From NCBI GenBank assembly GCA_963555835.3, contig CAUVWZ020000001.1:930001-994000 (forward strand): a stretch of DNA of 64,000 bases, given 5' to 3'. Source of the stretch: JAPUME01 sp027294185 (GTDB lineage Bacteria > Acidobacteriota > Terriglobia > UBA7540 > JAPUME01). Below the pieces are notes generated by a model. The model was not told the origin of the DNA. It saw nothing but the letters and a program-made list of their open reading frames with translations, and made no database searches. This document shows positions 25,468 to 35,600 of this stretch, piece after piece; the stretch's first letter is position 1; the number at the start of each line of letters is the position of its first letter. The position numbers and the translations under genes are program-made.

Positions 25468-27966
25468 TTAGCGATTAAAGAGAAACGCGGAGCTGTTCAG
25501 CAAAGCCCACAACAGATCCTGAGCCCGCTCGGCGCGGTTTTCACCTTCCGCCAAATAATTGATTGCCTGATCGTATTCGGCCCGATTAGGCAGCCGGCTC
25601 AAAGCTGCCAGATACAGCTCCTCTACCAGCGGGCGGTCTGAGGCTCCCGAAAGCATGAGCCGGGCGATCCGGCCGTTGGCGTCAGCGACCGCCTCAGCCA
25701 CCGTGGGTCCGTTGATCAAATTTATTGCGTGCGTCAGGCTGATATCGTTCCGGCGATCCCCTTCCGTAGCAGACTCCCGGGGCGGGCGTCCGAACACATC
25801 CAGGAAGCCCCCCTTACCCACAAAGGGGTCGGGAAGTTGCGCCGCGCGAAAGTCCTTGGGCACGCCTTTGAAAGGAAACTGGCTCCCGGTGGCAACGCTG
25901 ATTGCGTCCAGCAGTTGCTCGGCAGTCAGACGCCGAGGTATGGCGTGGGAAAAGTTTACCTCGTCATCCCCGTTCCATTCGTTGGGGCGGAAGCTAAGCT
26001 GATAGGTACGCGAGTGGACGATGGTGCGGATCAAATGTTGCAAGTCGAAGTCGTGTTCCTTCAGGTCGTTCGTCAAGGCCTCCAGCAGAGGCCCATTGCT
26101 GGCCGGGTTACTGGAGCGGATATCGTCCACCGGGTCGATAATGCCGCGACCGAAGAAGTAACTCCATAGGCGATTGGCTATCGCCATGGTGAAGTACGGA
26201 TTCTCTTTGGAGGTCAGCCAGCGAGCAAAAACCTCCCGGCGCTCGTGGAGGCGAGAAATCTCTTCCGCCTGCCCATTGCCGAAGGGAAACTTGGGAGCCA
26301 CTACAAGGCCCGATTTCGGGTGCTTCACCTCGGCCTCGTCCCGCTTCAAGTAGATAATTTCTTCTTCACTCTGCGGCCCCTCCTTGACCGCGATGCCAGC
26401 GAAGAAGGCGGCCAACTGGTAATATTGGTTTTGGGTCCACCGCTCGAAGGGGTGATCATGGCACTGGGCACATACCATGCGCACGCCCAGGAACAACTGC
26501 GTGGTCGTCTCCATCGTCTTCTTCGATGTGCGGGTAGCCCGGAAGAAATTGGCCGCAGGATTCTCGAAGCTGCTGCCGGTGGCGGTCAATAACTCCCGTA
26601 CGAACTGGTCATAAGGCTTGTTTTCGGCGATTGATTTTCGGATCCAATGACGGAACGACCATACGCCCTTGGTCCCCAGGAATTTTCGGTTGTTTTGCAG
26701 CAGGTCTGCCCACTTGAGCGACCAGTGATCGACGAACTCCGGTCGGGCCATCAGTCGATCGATCAACTTGCTCCGCTTCAGGCGCGAAGGGGTCTTGTCA
26801 TTGAGGAAGGCTCGCACCTCTTCCGGAGTGGGTGGCAGGCCAATCAGATCGAGCGAGACCCGCCGGATGAACTCGGTATCCGTGCAAAGTTGGGAAGGTT
26901 GAATCTTCAGCCGTTTCAGCTTCTGATCCACGTATCGGTCTATATAGTTGTACTGGAGTAACTGCACCCACCGAAAACCTGGCCGTTCCTCCAGGACCGT
27001 AACATTGATGGTGGCGAAGTTCCCTTCATAGCGGATGAGAATGGCGGCCTCGCCCTTTCGCAAAGTGGTAACGAATCCGTCCTCAGAGACTTCCACTACG
27101 GTGGGCGTGTTACTGGCATAAACCGCTTCCGTGATAACGTCTCGGGTGGTTCCGTCGGGGTAATGGGCCAGCACCAGAAGCTGTTGGGACAACCCGGGTT
27201 TTTTCAGGAGGATGTCATCGGGCAAGACCTCGAGCCGTTTTACCCGGGCAGCTGGGGGATCCCCGAAGGGCACCCCTTCCGAGATCCACTGCAAAAGAGT
27301 CTCGTAGTAGCGGGAATCGAGGTCAATCTGGAGGCCGCCTCCGTGCGGTACCTGCTGGGTGGGTTTAGCGAGCATGAGACTCTGGGCAGGATCTGCGCGG
27401 TTAAATCTTCGTCCTGAAACTTCATGGATCAAGGCGTGATAGTCATGCTTAGGGTCATACCCGCGCAGCGACAATTTGAAGCCATTCCTGCCCTTGGCGG
27501 CACCATGGCAGATTCCGTTGGTGCAGCCCACCTTGTTCAAGATGGGCATGACATCCCGAACAAAGCTGACGGGGTGTGCTTCCGTCACGCCCTGAACCGT
27601 GACCAAAAGCTCCGCCCGCCGGCCGCCAGCCGTAACTTCCACGGTGCTCTCACCATCCTTAACGGCATAGAGAAGGCCACTTTCATCCACCCGCACAAAA
27701 CCATTGGCCGGGGTAAGCTCGGCTTGACGGGAAAGATCGATCCAACTCCCGTCCTTCAGCTTCCCGCTGATCGAAACCCGTCGAGGATAGCGAGGATTGG
27801 AGAGGACCAATTTCGAAGGCTCGACTCGAATCGCGGTAATGTCGTCAGGAGCTACCTGATTCGTCCTTGCTCGTTTCACCCCGGAGTTTTCCTCTCCGAG
27901 TACCATGGCCGGAAAAATCAACCAAGCCAAAAAGAGTAACAGCGTGATCGCTCCGCGAATTTTCAT
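25468..27966 (-). CDS. DUF1549/DUF1553 planctomycete-type cytochrome protein with BIG2 domain
   Basis: This protein of about 832 aa starts at ATG 27966 behind GAGG (an in-frame GTG at 27984 is possible). After a signal peptide come a BIG2 Ig-like domain (~30-130), a PSCyt-type heme region (GCTNGICHGAAKG) and a second BIG2 stretch. DUF1549 follows (FIRRVSLDLIGLPPTPEEVRAF; VCAQCHDHPFERW with a CxxCH), then DUF1553 (FARWLTSKENPYFTMAIANRLWSYFFGRG; RRLTAEQLLDAI). It is periplasmic and probably redox-active, a partner of the DUF1501 and PPC proteins in breaking down complex polysaccharide. The role is known only by association. Confidence 0.92.
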   Translation of the reverse strand: MKIRGAITLLLFLAWLIFPAMVLGEENSGVKRARTNQVAPDDITAIRVEPSKLVLSNPRYPRRVSISGKLKDGSWIDLSRQAELTPANGFVRVDESGLLYAVKDGESTVEVTAGGRRAELLVTVQGVTEAHPVSFVRDVMPILNKVGCTNGICHGAAKGRNGFKLSLRGYDPKHDYHALIHEVSGRRFNRADPAQSLMLAKPTQQVPHGGGLQIDLDSRYYETLLQWISEGVPFGDPPAARVKRLEVLPDDILLKKPGLSQQLLVLAHYPDGTTRDVITEAVYASNTPTVVEVSEDGFVTTLRKGEAAILIRYEGNFATINVTVLEERPGFRWVQLLQYNYIDRYVDQKLKRLKIQPSQLCTDTEFIRRVSLDLIGLPPTPEEVRAFLNDKTPSRLKRSKLIDRLMARPEFVDHWSLKWADLLQNNRKFLGTKGVWSFRHWIRKSIAENKPYDQFVRELLTATGSSFENPAANFFRATRTSKKTMETTTQLFLGVRMVCAQCHDHPFERWTQNQYYQLAAFFAGIAVKEGPQSEEEIIYLKRDEAEVKHPKSGLVVAPKFPFGNGQAEEISRLHERREVFARWLTSKENPYFTMAIANRLWSYFFGRGIIDPVDDIRSSNPASNGPLLEALTNDLKEHDFDLQHLIRTIVHSRTYQLSFRPNEWNGDDEVNFSHAIPRRLTAEQLLDAISVATGSQFPFKGVPKDFRAAQLPDPFVGKGGFLDVFGRPPRESATEGDRRNDISLTHAINLINGPTVAEAVADANGRIARLMLSGASDRPLVEELYLAALSRLPNRAEYDQAINYLAEGENRAERAQDLLWALLNSSAFLFNR

Positions 27967-28017
27967 AGCTTTTTCCTCGTTCACGTTACCGATGAAAATA
28001 ACCCGCCTGCCTTCGAA

Positions 28018-30498
28018 TCATGAACCCTCGCCGGAGGCTCTTGCGGAAGCCTCCGCCGTAGCTGACCCCAATATTACAAGGCGGGTCTTTACCGGATCGA
28101 TACTGTAATTTCGTTTCTTTTTGCCTACCGCTATTTCGGTGGAGGAGGTCACCTCAATATCGAACTGGCCGGGTTTGGCGGCGGTATTGGCCTCGCAAAC
28201 CAGACGGAGTTCTGCAGTCCTGGCCGGAACCTCAGCAGCGGTACAAGAAACGTGCTCGGGAAGGTTCCTTACCTCGATCTTTACCGGCTCGGACACGGAA
28301 GGCTCGCGATGGACGATACCCCTCAACTCTGCTTTGCCGCCCGCCTTCAGCTCCGTCTGGTTGGACAGGAGCTGGATGGAATAAGCCGGCACCACTTCCA
28401 CTCGGATCGCCGGCGCTTCTACTGTTACTTCCTTACCGTTTATCTTCAGCGTTCCTTCGAGAACCAGATCCAGCTTGCCAAGCACCTCGGTAGTCCTAGC
28501 GCTGGCGATCAGAGTCACCGTTCCCGTGTCGGCGTTTTCCTCTACTTTGCTCGCTTTCTCGTCCAATCGGACAGCGGAGCCGCCTCCTTTAGCCTTTAAC
28601 TCAATTGGTCCTCGGACCTGACGTTCCACCTTCACTTTGATTTCACGCTTAGTTCCCGCGACCATCCGAATATGCTTCTCGGCGATCTTCAACTTCACCG
28701 GTACCGGACGTGTGATCGCAACCGGAAGATTTAGTCCCAGCCAGAAGGCCGAAAAGGGTTTGTAATTGACGTTTCTGAGTCCAAAGAGGGGATCCTTCTT
28801 CTCGTAGGATCCTTTCACCACTGTAACCATTCCTGGAGCTCCCGCGCGTTTCCGAATCGGCTGCGCCAGCGATCCCCCCTCTCCCCACACCTCCAATTCC
28901 ACCGCCCGGAGCTCAGCTCCAAGCCGCGCCGAAAGCGTAAGAATGCCTTCTGTTCCCATCTTCCTCGATCCGGACATTAATCCGCTAGGCCGTATATACC
29001 CTCCCTCCACGATAAAGTCCTGGGACTGCTCGGGGGGGATACTCAGTTGGATGGGACCCTTGTATCCGTATCGTGTCACTTTCACCCCAACGGAGGCGGT
29101 ACCGTTTACAGGTACATTGACAAATGGCGTCAGAAGCTCCAGGTCAAAATCGGGAGGTCGGCGCGTGGCCAGGAGTCGGTAGCCAAATCCGGGGCCCCCA
29201 CGCCCGTGCAAATCCTCGACCGCCACAACAACTTCCCGCAGCTCCTTGTCTTCGGGAACCTCAAAGATCAGGCGGGGGTCAATGCCCTTCTCATCGTCGG
29301 CCGAAGCCAGACGTTTCCCCTTTGAATCATAGACGGTGAGGATCCCATCCAGCCGCGAGGTGCCCAAGGAAGCCGCGTCTAATTCGAAGACCCACCTCTG
29401 CCCCGGCGCCACCCGAACTTGGTAGCGATCCGTCTCACCCGGTTCCGAGATGCGCCCGTTCATCACGGTGGAAGGCTCGAGTTCCGCCACGGAATCCTCC
29501 TCCGGTTCCAGTACTTCCGGAAAGTCACTGAGCACGAATCGAAAAGGGAGGCTCGCCAAAGGCTTCGGCCCCGGCAGACCCACGTCCACTGTTTTTACCG
29601 AAGATGGCACCACCAGATTTGGAGTAACCTTTACCGGCTCCTTTAGATTCCCTCCAAATAAAGTGACCTCCACCTTTCCCCCACGTTTCCAACCCAGGGG
29701 GAAGAGGTCCTCCGCATAGGCAAACGCCCCCATCTTCAACCGGTAGAAATTCTGCTCTTGGTCGCTATACCGGGAGTCGTGCACCAGAACGAGGTAATCC
29801 CCTGGGGCATCCAAAGCCACTTCCACTCTGGCATCCACGTCTAATCCGGGGGCATCGTTGTTGCTGGCAATTTCCCGCCCGTTGGAGTCAAGCACCTGGA
29901 TTACCGGATCGATCGCCGAGCCGGCCCGTCGCGCTTCCACCTCGAATACGAGCCGCTCGCCCGCCTGTGCCGAAAAGCGGTAGTAGTCCCGATCAGTTTC
30001 TTTAAGCGTACCATTGAGGGTCGTGGGCAAAGTAACGTGCTGGGCTTGGGAGGGTGCGTCATTGGGTTCCTGCTCGGAGCTCTCTGGCAGGTCGCCGACG
30101 CTGAACAGCAAGATGTTCGATAGGCCCTGCTCGGTGCGAATGCGAAGCGGGTACAAACCCACTGGCGCATCGGAGGGCAACTGTAACAGGAAGGGCAACT
30201 GAGTGCCGGGTTGGGCCAAGTCCTTCGGGGGCGAGAACCGGGCCAGCGAACCCGGAAGCGTAGTGATGATCTCCGCCCCAGCCTGCAATCCTTCCCCGAC
30301 TAGCTTCAGGGTAATCGTGGTTCCGCGCTGGGCTCCCCAAGGCTGCAACTGCTTCAGCACCGGGGGCGCGGCCCCAACAGACCCCGGCACCAGTACCATC
30401 GCTGCCAACAGCATTGCTAAAGGTACGTACGTGGCCTGGCGGAACGGGAGTCCTTTCCAACGCCACCGAAGTTTTGCAGGGAGTTGAAACGCTTTCAT
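28018..30498 (-). CDS. Exported PPC-domain repeat protein
   Basis: This protein of about 826 aa starts at ATG 30498 (MKAFQLPAKLRWRWKGLPF), 11 bp after the preceding gene; a longer frame exists but overlaps that gene. It has an N-terminal signal/membrane segment (LAMLLAAMVLVPGSVGA) and an IPT-like first domain. Two bacterial pre-peptidase C-terminal (PPC) domains follow (EQEPNDAPSQAQHVTLP; DRDYYRFSAQAGERLVFEVE; EPGETDRYQVRVAPGQRWVF), then beta-sandwich domains. Such proteins accompany DUF1549/1553 and WD40 cytochromes and probably bind polymers at the cell surface. No catalytic motif is visible. Confidence 0.88.
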   Translation of the reverse strand: MKAFQLPAKLRWRWKGLPFRQATYVPLAMLLAAMVLVPGSVGAAPPVLKQLQPWGAQRGTTITLKLVGEGLQAGAEIITTLPGSLARFSPPKDLAQPGTQLPFLLQLPSDAPVGLYPLRIRTEQGLSNILLFSVGDLPESSEQEPNDAPSQAQHVTLPTTLNGTLKETDRDYYRFSAQAGERLVFEVEARRAGSAIDPVIQVLDSNGREIASNNDAPGLDVDARVEVALDAPGDYLVLVHDSRYSDQEQNFYRLKMGAFAYAEDLFPLGWKRGGKVEVTLFGGNLKEPVKVTPNLVVPSSVKTVDVGLPGPKPLASLPFRFVLSDFPEVLEPEEDSVAELEPSTVMNGRISEPGETDRYQVRVAPGQRWVFELDAASLGTSRLDGILTVYDSKGKRLASADDEKGIDPRLIFEVPEDKELREVVVAVEDLHGRGGPGFGYRLLATRRPPDFDLELLTPFVNVPVNGTASVGVKVTRYGYKGPIQLSIPPEQSQDFIVEGGYIRPSGLMSGSRKMGTEGILTLSARLGAELRAVELEVWGEGGSLAQPIRKRAGAPGMVTVVKGSYEKKDPLFGLRNVNYKPFSAFWLGLNLPVAITRPVPVKLKIAEKHIRMVAGTKREIKVKVERQVRGPIELKAKGGGSAVRLDEKASKVEENADTGTVTLIASARTTEVLGKLDLVLEGTLKINGKEVTVEAPAIRVEVVPAYSIQLLSNQTELKAGGKAELRGIVHREPSVSEPVKIEVRNLPEHVSCTAAEVPARTAELRLVCEANTAAKPGQFDIEVTSSTEIAVGKKKRNYSIDPVKTRLVILGSATAEASARASGEGS

Positions 30499-30509
30499 CT
30501 GGAAGACCT

Positions 30510-31943
30510 CTAGCTTTTTCCCTCGGAGTCCTTTGCCGCCACCAAGGGCTTGTCCAGCGGTATGGGCACGAACGCCTTGAGCAATTTTCCCGAATCCAGC
30601 TCGTAGAGGCGCACCCAACCGTCGAACCCGGCCACAGCTAATCGCTGTCCGTTGGGATGAAACGCTACGGCATAGATTCCGGCTTCATGACCCGTTATGG
30701 TGGCTACCCTTTCTCCGGTCTCGGTGTTGTAAACTTGTACTTCTGCCCCTGCGCCGCCCACGGCAATCCTCTCCCCGTCCGGGCTGAAAGCCAGCGCGAT
30801 TATGGGACCTGGCTGTATTTCGAAGGAACGGATCAGCGTGGCATCCTCGCCAACGCGGATCGCCCTAGGCCGATCCATCCTGTACAGGTACGGCACTCGG
30901 TCTTCTCCACCGATCAGCACAATATCCTTCTGGGGATGCCGTGCAATGCAAGCCAACTGGCCTTTGAGGGCGTTTATGTTCTCGATAAACGACCCGGTGG
31001 AAACTTCGGTAAGCTTTGCGGCCCGATCGCGACTTACGGTGACCAGCTTCTTGCCGTCCAGAGAGAAGACACTTCCGAAGACCCAATCGTCGTGATGCTC
31101 GATCTTGAGTAGCTCCTTCCCCGTCTCCACCTCTATCACCCGGGCTGTCTTGTCGGTCAAACCAAACGAGAGCCTGCGCCCGTCGGGAGAGAAAGCGGCT
31201 CCAAAGAGCGTGTCGTAGCCGACCCTAACTGCGTGCCCTAGCTTCCCTTCGCGGGCATCCCAGAATTGGACCTCTCCGAAACGTGCCGGCGTCCCGCCTA
31301 CAGCGGCCAAGATCTTCCCATCCGGGGAATAAACAAGGGATTGGATTCTGTCCGACATGCCGGGAAGACGGGCCTTCAGACCCGACCCGTCCGCCTTGTG
31401 GAGCAATACCTCTCGATAGCCCGATACGGCCAGCACCTCCCCGTCGGGCGAGTAGGCTAAGGCGGTGATCACTGGAGGGGCATGATAGACCGGCAGCTCG
31501 CCCGGGGTGAGGGTCTCTCGAGCCGCTTCTGGAGTGTCGTCTTGGGCCCCCTCGGCAATCCAACGGCGGAATAACTCGATTTGCTCTGCGCCAAGTGGGT
31601 CACCCCCTAAGGGCATTTGCGGCTTCAGCTCTCCCTTCAAGTGCAGCAGGACGTTACTCTGCTCGGGCTTGCTGGAAAGGAACGCTGGTCCCTTTCTTCC
31701 CCCGGCCTTGAAGTCTCCGTAGGAAGTCAGGAGTAAGTCGCCTTGCTTGACCGCTGGCTGGTGACAACCGTGGCATTTCTGCTGGAGGATAGGCCGAATC
31801 TGTTGGAAGTAGCTTACCGGCGCCGTTTCCTGCTCGGGCTTTGGCTTGCCGAAACTCCCCGACCCGGCGAACCCCAGCAGGATCACCATCCACACAAACA
31901 CTACGGTTCTGGCGGAATGCCCCAAGTTTCTAAGGAGTAACAT
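30510..31943 (-). CDS. Exported c-type cytochrome fused to WD40 propeller
   Basis: This 477-aa protein has a signal peptide (TVVFVWMVILLGFAGSG), then a planctomycete cytochrome c (PSCyt1) domain with one heme site (CHGCH, residues ~59-63) and PQMPLGGDPLGAEQIELFRRWIAEGA. At least seven WD40-like repeats follow (ITALAYSPDGEVLAVSGY; IQSLVYSPDGKILAAVGG; IIALAFSPDGERIAVGGAG; IYAVAFHPNGQRLAVAGF). It is first in the operon and likely a periplasmic electron carrier on a propeller scaffold. The promoter is visible 31 bp upstream. Confidence 0.93.
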   Translation of the reverse strand: MLLLRNLGHSARTVVFVWMVILLGFAGSGSFGKPKPEQETAPVSYFQQIRPILQQKCHGCHQPAVKQGDLLLTSYGDFKAGGRKGPAFLSSKPEQSNVLLHLKGELKPQMPLGGDPLGAEQIELFRRWIAEGAQDDTPEAARETLTPGELPVYHAPPVITALAYSPDGEVLAVSGYREVLLHKADGSGLKARLPGMSDRIQSLVYSPDGKILAAVGGTPARFGEVQFWDAREGKLGHAVRVGYDTLFGAAFSPDGRRLSFGLTDKTARVIEVETGKELLKIEHHDDWVFGSVFSLDGKKLVTVSRDRAAKLTEVSTGSFIENINALKGQLACIARHPQKDIVLIGGEDRVPYLYRMDRPRAIRVGEDATLIRSFEIQPGPIIALAFSPDGERIAVGGAGAEVQVYNTETGERVATITGHEAGIYAVAFHPNGQRLAVAGFDGWVRLYELDSGKLLKAFVPIPLDKPLVAAKDSEGKS

Positions 31944-31974
31944 CTTCTTCAGCTCGGTCGCCCTGATCAGCGTG

Positions 31975-32004
31975 ATTTTAGCCCAACAGATTACCCCTTG
32001 TCAA
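31975..32004 (-). promoter_or_regulatory. Sigma-70 promoter of the cytochrome/DUF1501 operon
   Basis: On the minus strand TTGACA (32004-31999), an 18-bp spacer and TAAAAT (31980-31975) precede the WD40-cytochrome ATG by about 31 bp. It shows that the operon carries its own promoter and does not depend on phage transcription. Confidence 0.65.
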
Positions 32005-32154
32005 AGCTGAGCTAAGAATGGAATTGGAAAGGTACATCGTATCCTCCTGTGAGGTTAAAGTGTTTGAGTGAAAGGCGGGAGAGGGAGTTGGTTCGCGGTC
32101 GGCATCTACCCGCCGGATCGGTACTTCAGGGAGCCGGGCGATGGCTTAGGCGAC

Positions 32155-32664
32155 TCACTGTACCATCAAACTTGCCAACTTGGAGCCGGCTTTCTCCTTG
32201 ATCTCGAAGAGTCGTTCGATTTCGTCCAGTTTGGCGACCACTTCATGGTTTCCAAGCTGTTCCGAGCGAAACCGCATAAACTCAAAGGCCGCTGTCAAGA
32301 TTTCCACCCCGGCAACCGGGTTGCAGGAAGCAAGGTCACGGACGAACCTCATCAATGCCGAAGAATAGTAACGTGGATCGGTTTCGTTTCTCATAGCCGC
32401 CGGTATTTCGCTGACCATGACAAGCCGGATGCTGTCGAGTACCATCGTCGCCCCGCGTTCAACTTCGACCAGGCCTCGGTTATGCGCTGCCTCGCGAATG
32501 TTCGTCACCGCGTACTCGACCATGATTTGTGCGAGAGCGCAGTAGGCTTCCTCGTTCTCGCTGTAGAGGCCCTCGGCAAACTCCCTGGCGGCAGAGGACC
32601 GTCCCAACTCCTCAGCCTCGAGCAATCGGTCAAGCAGGTCGTGCAGGGATTTGGCTTTGTCCAT
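32155..32664 (-). CDS. Hypothetical helical protein, end of the phage-like right arm
   Basis: This 169-aa protein starts at ATG 32664, one base after the stop of the giant gene, with GAGG inside that gene's end as ribosome site. It is almost wholly helical and acidic (LHDLLDRLLEAEELGRSSAAREFAEGLYSENEE; AVTNIREAAHNRGLVEVERG). No domain is recognised. The tight coupling suggests a partner or chaperone of the giant protein. Confidence 0.6.
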   Translation of the reverse strand: MDKAKSLHDLLDRLLEAEELGRSSAAREFAEGLYSENEEAYCALAQIMVEYAVTNIREAAHNRGLVEVERGATMVLDSIRLVMVSEIPAAMRNETDPRYYSSALMRFVRDLASCNPVAGVEILTAAFEFMRFRSEQLGNHEVVAKLDEIERLFEIKEKAGSKLASLMVQ

Positions 32665-32665
32665 C

Positions 32666-35600
32666 TCAGTACCTCGGCGCGTAGAGTTTCTCCCGTGGGA
32701 TTGTGAACGCGGGAGGAGGTTGGACTCTTCCCTCGCGTGCAATCTCAATCTGTTCTTCCATCCAATTCCGAAGAGCGTCTTGCTCGGACTTGGACAATGA
32801 TGCGACAGCCAGATTCAACCGCCTGATTTGCAGTGGATGTAGTGGCCCCGTCTCCCGGTATTCGTCAATGGCCCGGTCCGCCATAGCAATGATTTCCGGG
32901 AGCTGTGACTTCTTCGCATAGGCAAGGCGACTCTGAAGCGCGGCCAGCTGGTCGATAGCCTTGTTCGCTTCTTCCTTCGTGGGGTAGTAGCCAGTCTGGA
33001 GCAGCCGGTCGTAGGCTTCACGGCCAGCCTCCCGATCCCCGCGACGGAAAGCTTCAATCACAGCCAGAGTTTCTGCATGGGCTACTTCACGGAGGCGTTT
33101 CTCCAGGCTCTCGATTGCCTTGCGGTATGTCTCTCCCGTGGTTTGTCCGCGAATCAACCGTCCCCGTTGGCGGTACAACTCCCCGCTCACCTCGCTTGTT
33201 TTTCCCCTGATGATCGCCTTTCGCAGGCCGACTCTTTCCTTGGGATAGAAGTGTTCAATGCGGCCGGTGATTGGTTCCAACAGAGCCTTTTCAGCGAGTG
33301 GCTTCTTGGTACGTTCTCCTGCCTGTGCGTTTCGGTAGAGGCGTTCCCAGTACTGGCCCAGAAGTCCGGGCATGAACCCTTTGAAGAATTCCGTTGCCCG
33401 CTTCCTGTCGGCCTCCGCTTTCGGCTCCTTTCCTGTTAAGAACGGCTGTCCGAAACTCCTGCGGCTGGTGCCGAGCGTCACTGCCGGTTGGCCCACCATC
33501 GGGACTAACCTGTGAGCCAGAATCGCGCTCCCCCGTTCCGGGTCGTCGGAGGAAAACATTTCATCCAACATGAACAGGTCCGCGTAAGGCAGCAGCCACA
33601 GCAGCGAAACCTTGATGTTCCGGCCCTTGGAATCGGTGATCGGCAGGACCAGCTCGTGGAGTTCGGGCGCCAGTTCGCCCATGACCTTCTCGTCTTGCTC
33701 GGTGATCCCCGCATCCCGCATGAACTCTTCTCGCATGAAGGCATAGCCGTAAACGAGCAGGGCGAGTTTCATGGACGTACTTACCGGCCGGTCCCGGAGT
33801 GCCGTACCCAGGATTCTGGAGAATTGGTAAAGCACGTTCGGGGCAAAAGGTATGAAACGATTCGTCGCTCTGACAATGGGGGGAACGTCCGAGTAATCGA
33901 AGAAACTCCGGGAAGTGCGGTTTTCAGCTTGCTTAGGCGAGAGCCCTCTCTGGCGCAGGGTTCGGTAGAGGTAGAACTTATAGATCTGATCCTCGGCGCG
34001 GTAGAGTCTCTCAGCGAACTTGTCGGCCGCCATAAGCTGCTTGGCCGCAGGGTTCTTCTCCGCCCATATCGCCATCCGTTCGCGGAGCGAGAGAGGAGCC
34101 TCACCCGCCTTCACGCTGTCCACTCCCCGCCATACGACTTCAAATTCACCGCGCACGATGTCGGAATGCCAGAGGTTAGAGGAGGCGTACTCATCCCAGA
34201 AGGGAACATTCCTCTCCCCACGGGAGCCGCGGGCGAAGTCTCGAAACGCCCGGAGCCTGGCCGGAAGGTTCAGCGAGGCCCTCGTGTCAGCGAACGCCAG
34301 AGTCAGTTCGTTCTCAAGGATTTGCCGGGGATGGCGGAACGGGTTGCGAACCGTGACCCACTTTCGCAGCGAACCTTCCACGGCCCTGTAGGCCGTTCGG
34401 AGAGCGCCACTCTTGCCGTAAAAGGCAGTCAAGGTCGTTGCCACCTCTTGCGGAATGTATCCGTCTCTCAATCCGGCGATGTGGACGTTTCGCTTCGCCA
34501 GTTCTACCGGGACATTGAATCCCGCCTTGCCCAGGTTGACGTAGCCGGGGCGAGGGGTGGGACTCACGAATTCCTTGCCGATGGTTTCCAGTGCCCGGGT
34601 CTTGGCGAGCAATGACCATTCTTTCCCGAAGCCATGGTGGAGATTTAATGCCAGGTCTTCGATGAGGCCGTGAGCTACCGCCTGCTCATGCGTCATCGGC
34701 TCGACGATTCTCAGCTTGCGACGGGGGTGCTCCTTCACAAACTCGCGGGCTTCTTCCATTGTCTTGAAGATTGCCTGGCCGGTCTTCGTCCTCGCAAGCT
34801 TGCCGGAACCATCCACGACGGTGTATCTGTCTGTCGTCCGTGCCCGCAAACTACCCGTCTCCGGTTTGCTGGGCCGTAGTTTAGAGAACAACCGTCCCGC
34901 AACCATACGGGGCTTGATGATGTGCTGGCTCCAAAGGTTTGGGTACCAGACTTTCGGGGCATTCAACCATTCCTCCCTGATCGGCAATCCCAACGCTGCC
35001 CGCTCGGAAGTCATTTGCTGGGCCATGCCTTGGATTTGCTGCGCCGCCTTCTTCAGAACGGGACGGACTTCAGGCCTGGCTTTGGTCAGGTCCTCAGGAA
35101 CACCGCGTGCAATCCGGTCGGCGACGACCAGCTCCTCAGGCGTGGGCTTCTCTCTCAGCACCATCCTCAGCACTGACTCCGTTTCGTTCTGGTGCTGTCC
35201 CACTTCCCGGCGGGCTTCCTGGATGATCTGTTTGGTTCGGGGTTCTTCCCGAAGCCACTTACGAATCGAGATGGGCAACCTTCCCACGGTACTCTCAAGC
35301 GCCCGGTCAATCTTCTGGGTGAAGGTCCGGCTCACGAACTTATCTGCCTGTCGCCAAAATCTCGGGTCAAAGGCCGGATTCGAGTAAAGGTTCGCTTGTC
35401 CTTCAGGGCCCTTCGCTTCATCCGGAAATTTTGGCTCTGTGGTACCCCTGGAGCGCGATCCAAGGGCCTCTGCTGCGTTTTCTTTTTGGGGGCGCAGTCT
35501 TGACTCACCGAAAACGCGCTCCCTAGAAACCCTCTCTGTAAGTGGTGGCGATTCAATGGGTTGCTGAGGGCGAATTTCGGCCCCTTTGAAAGCCTGCTTC

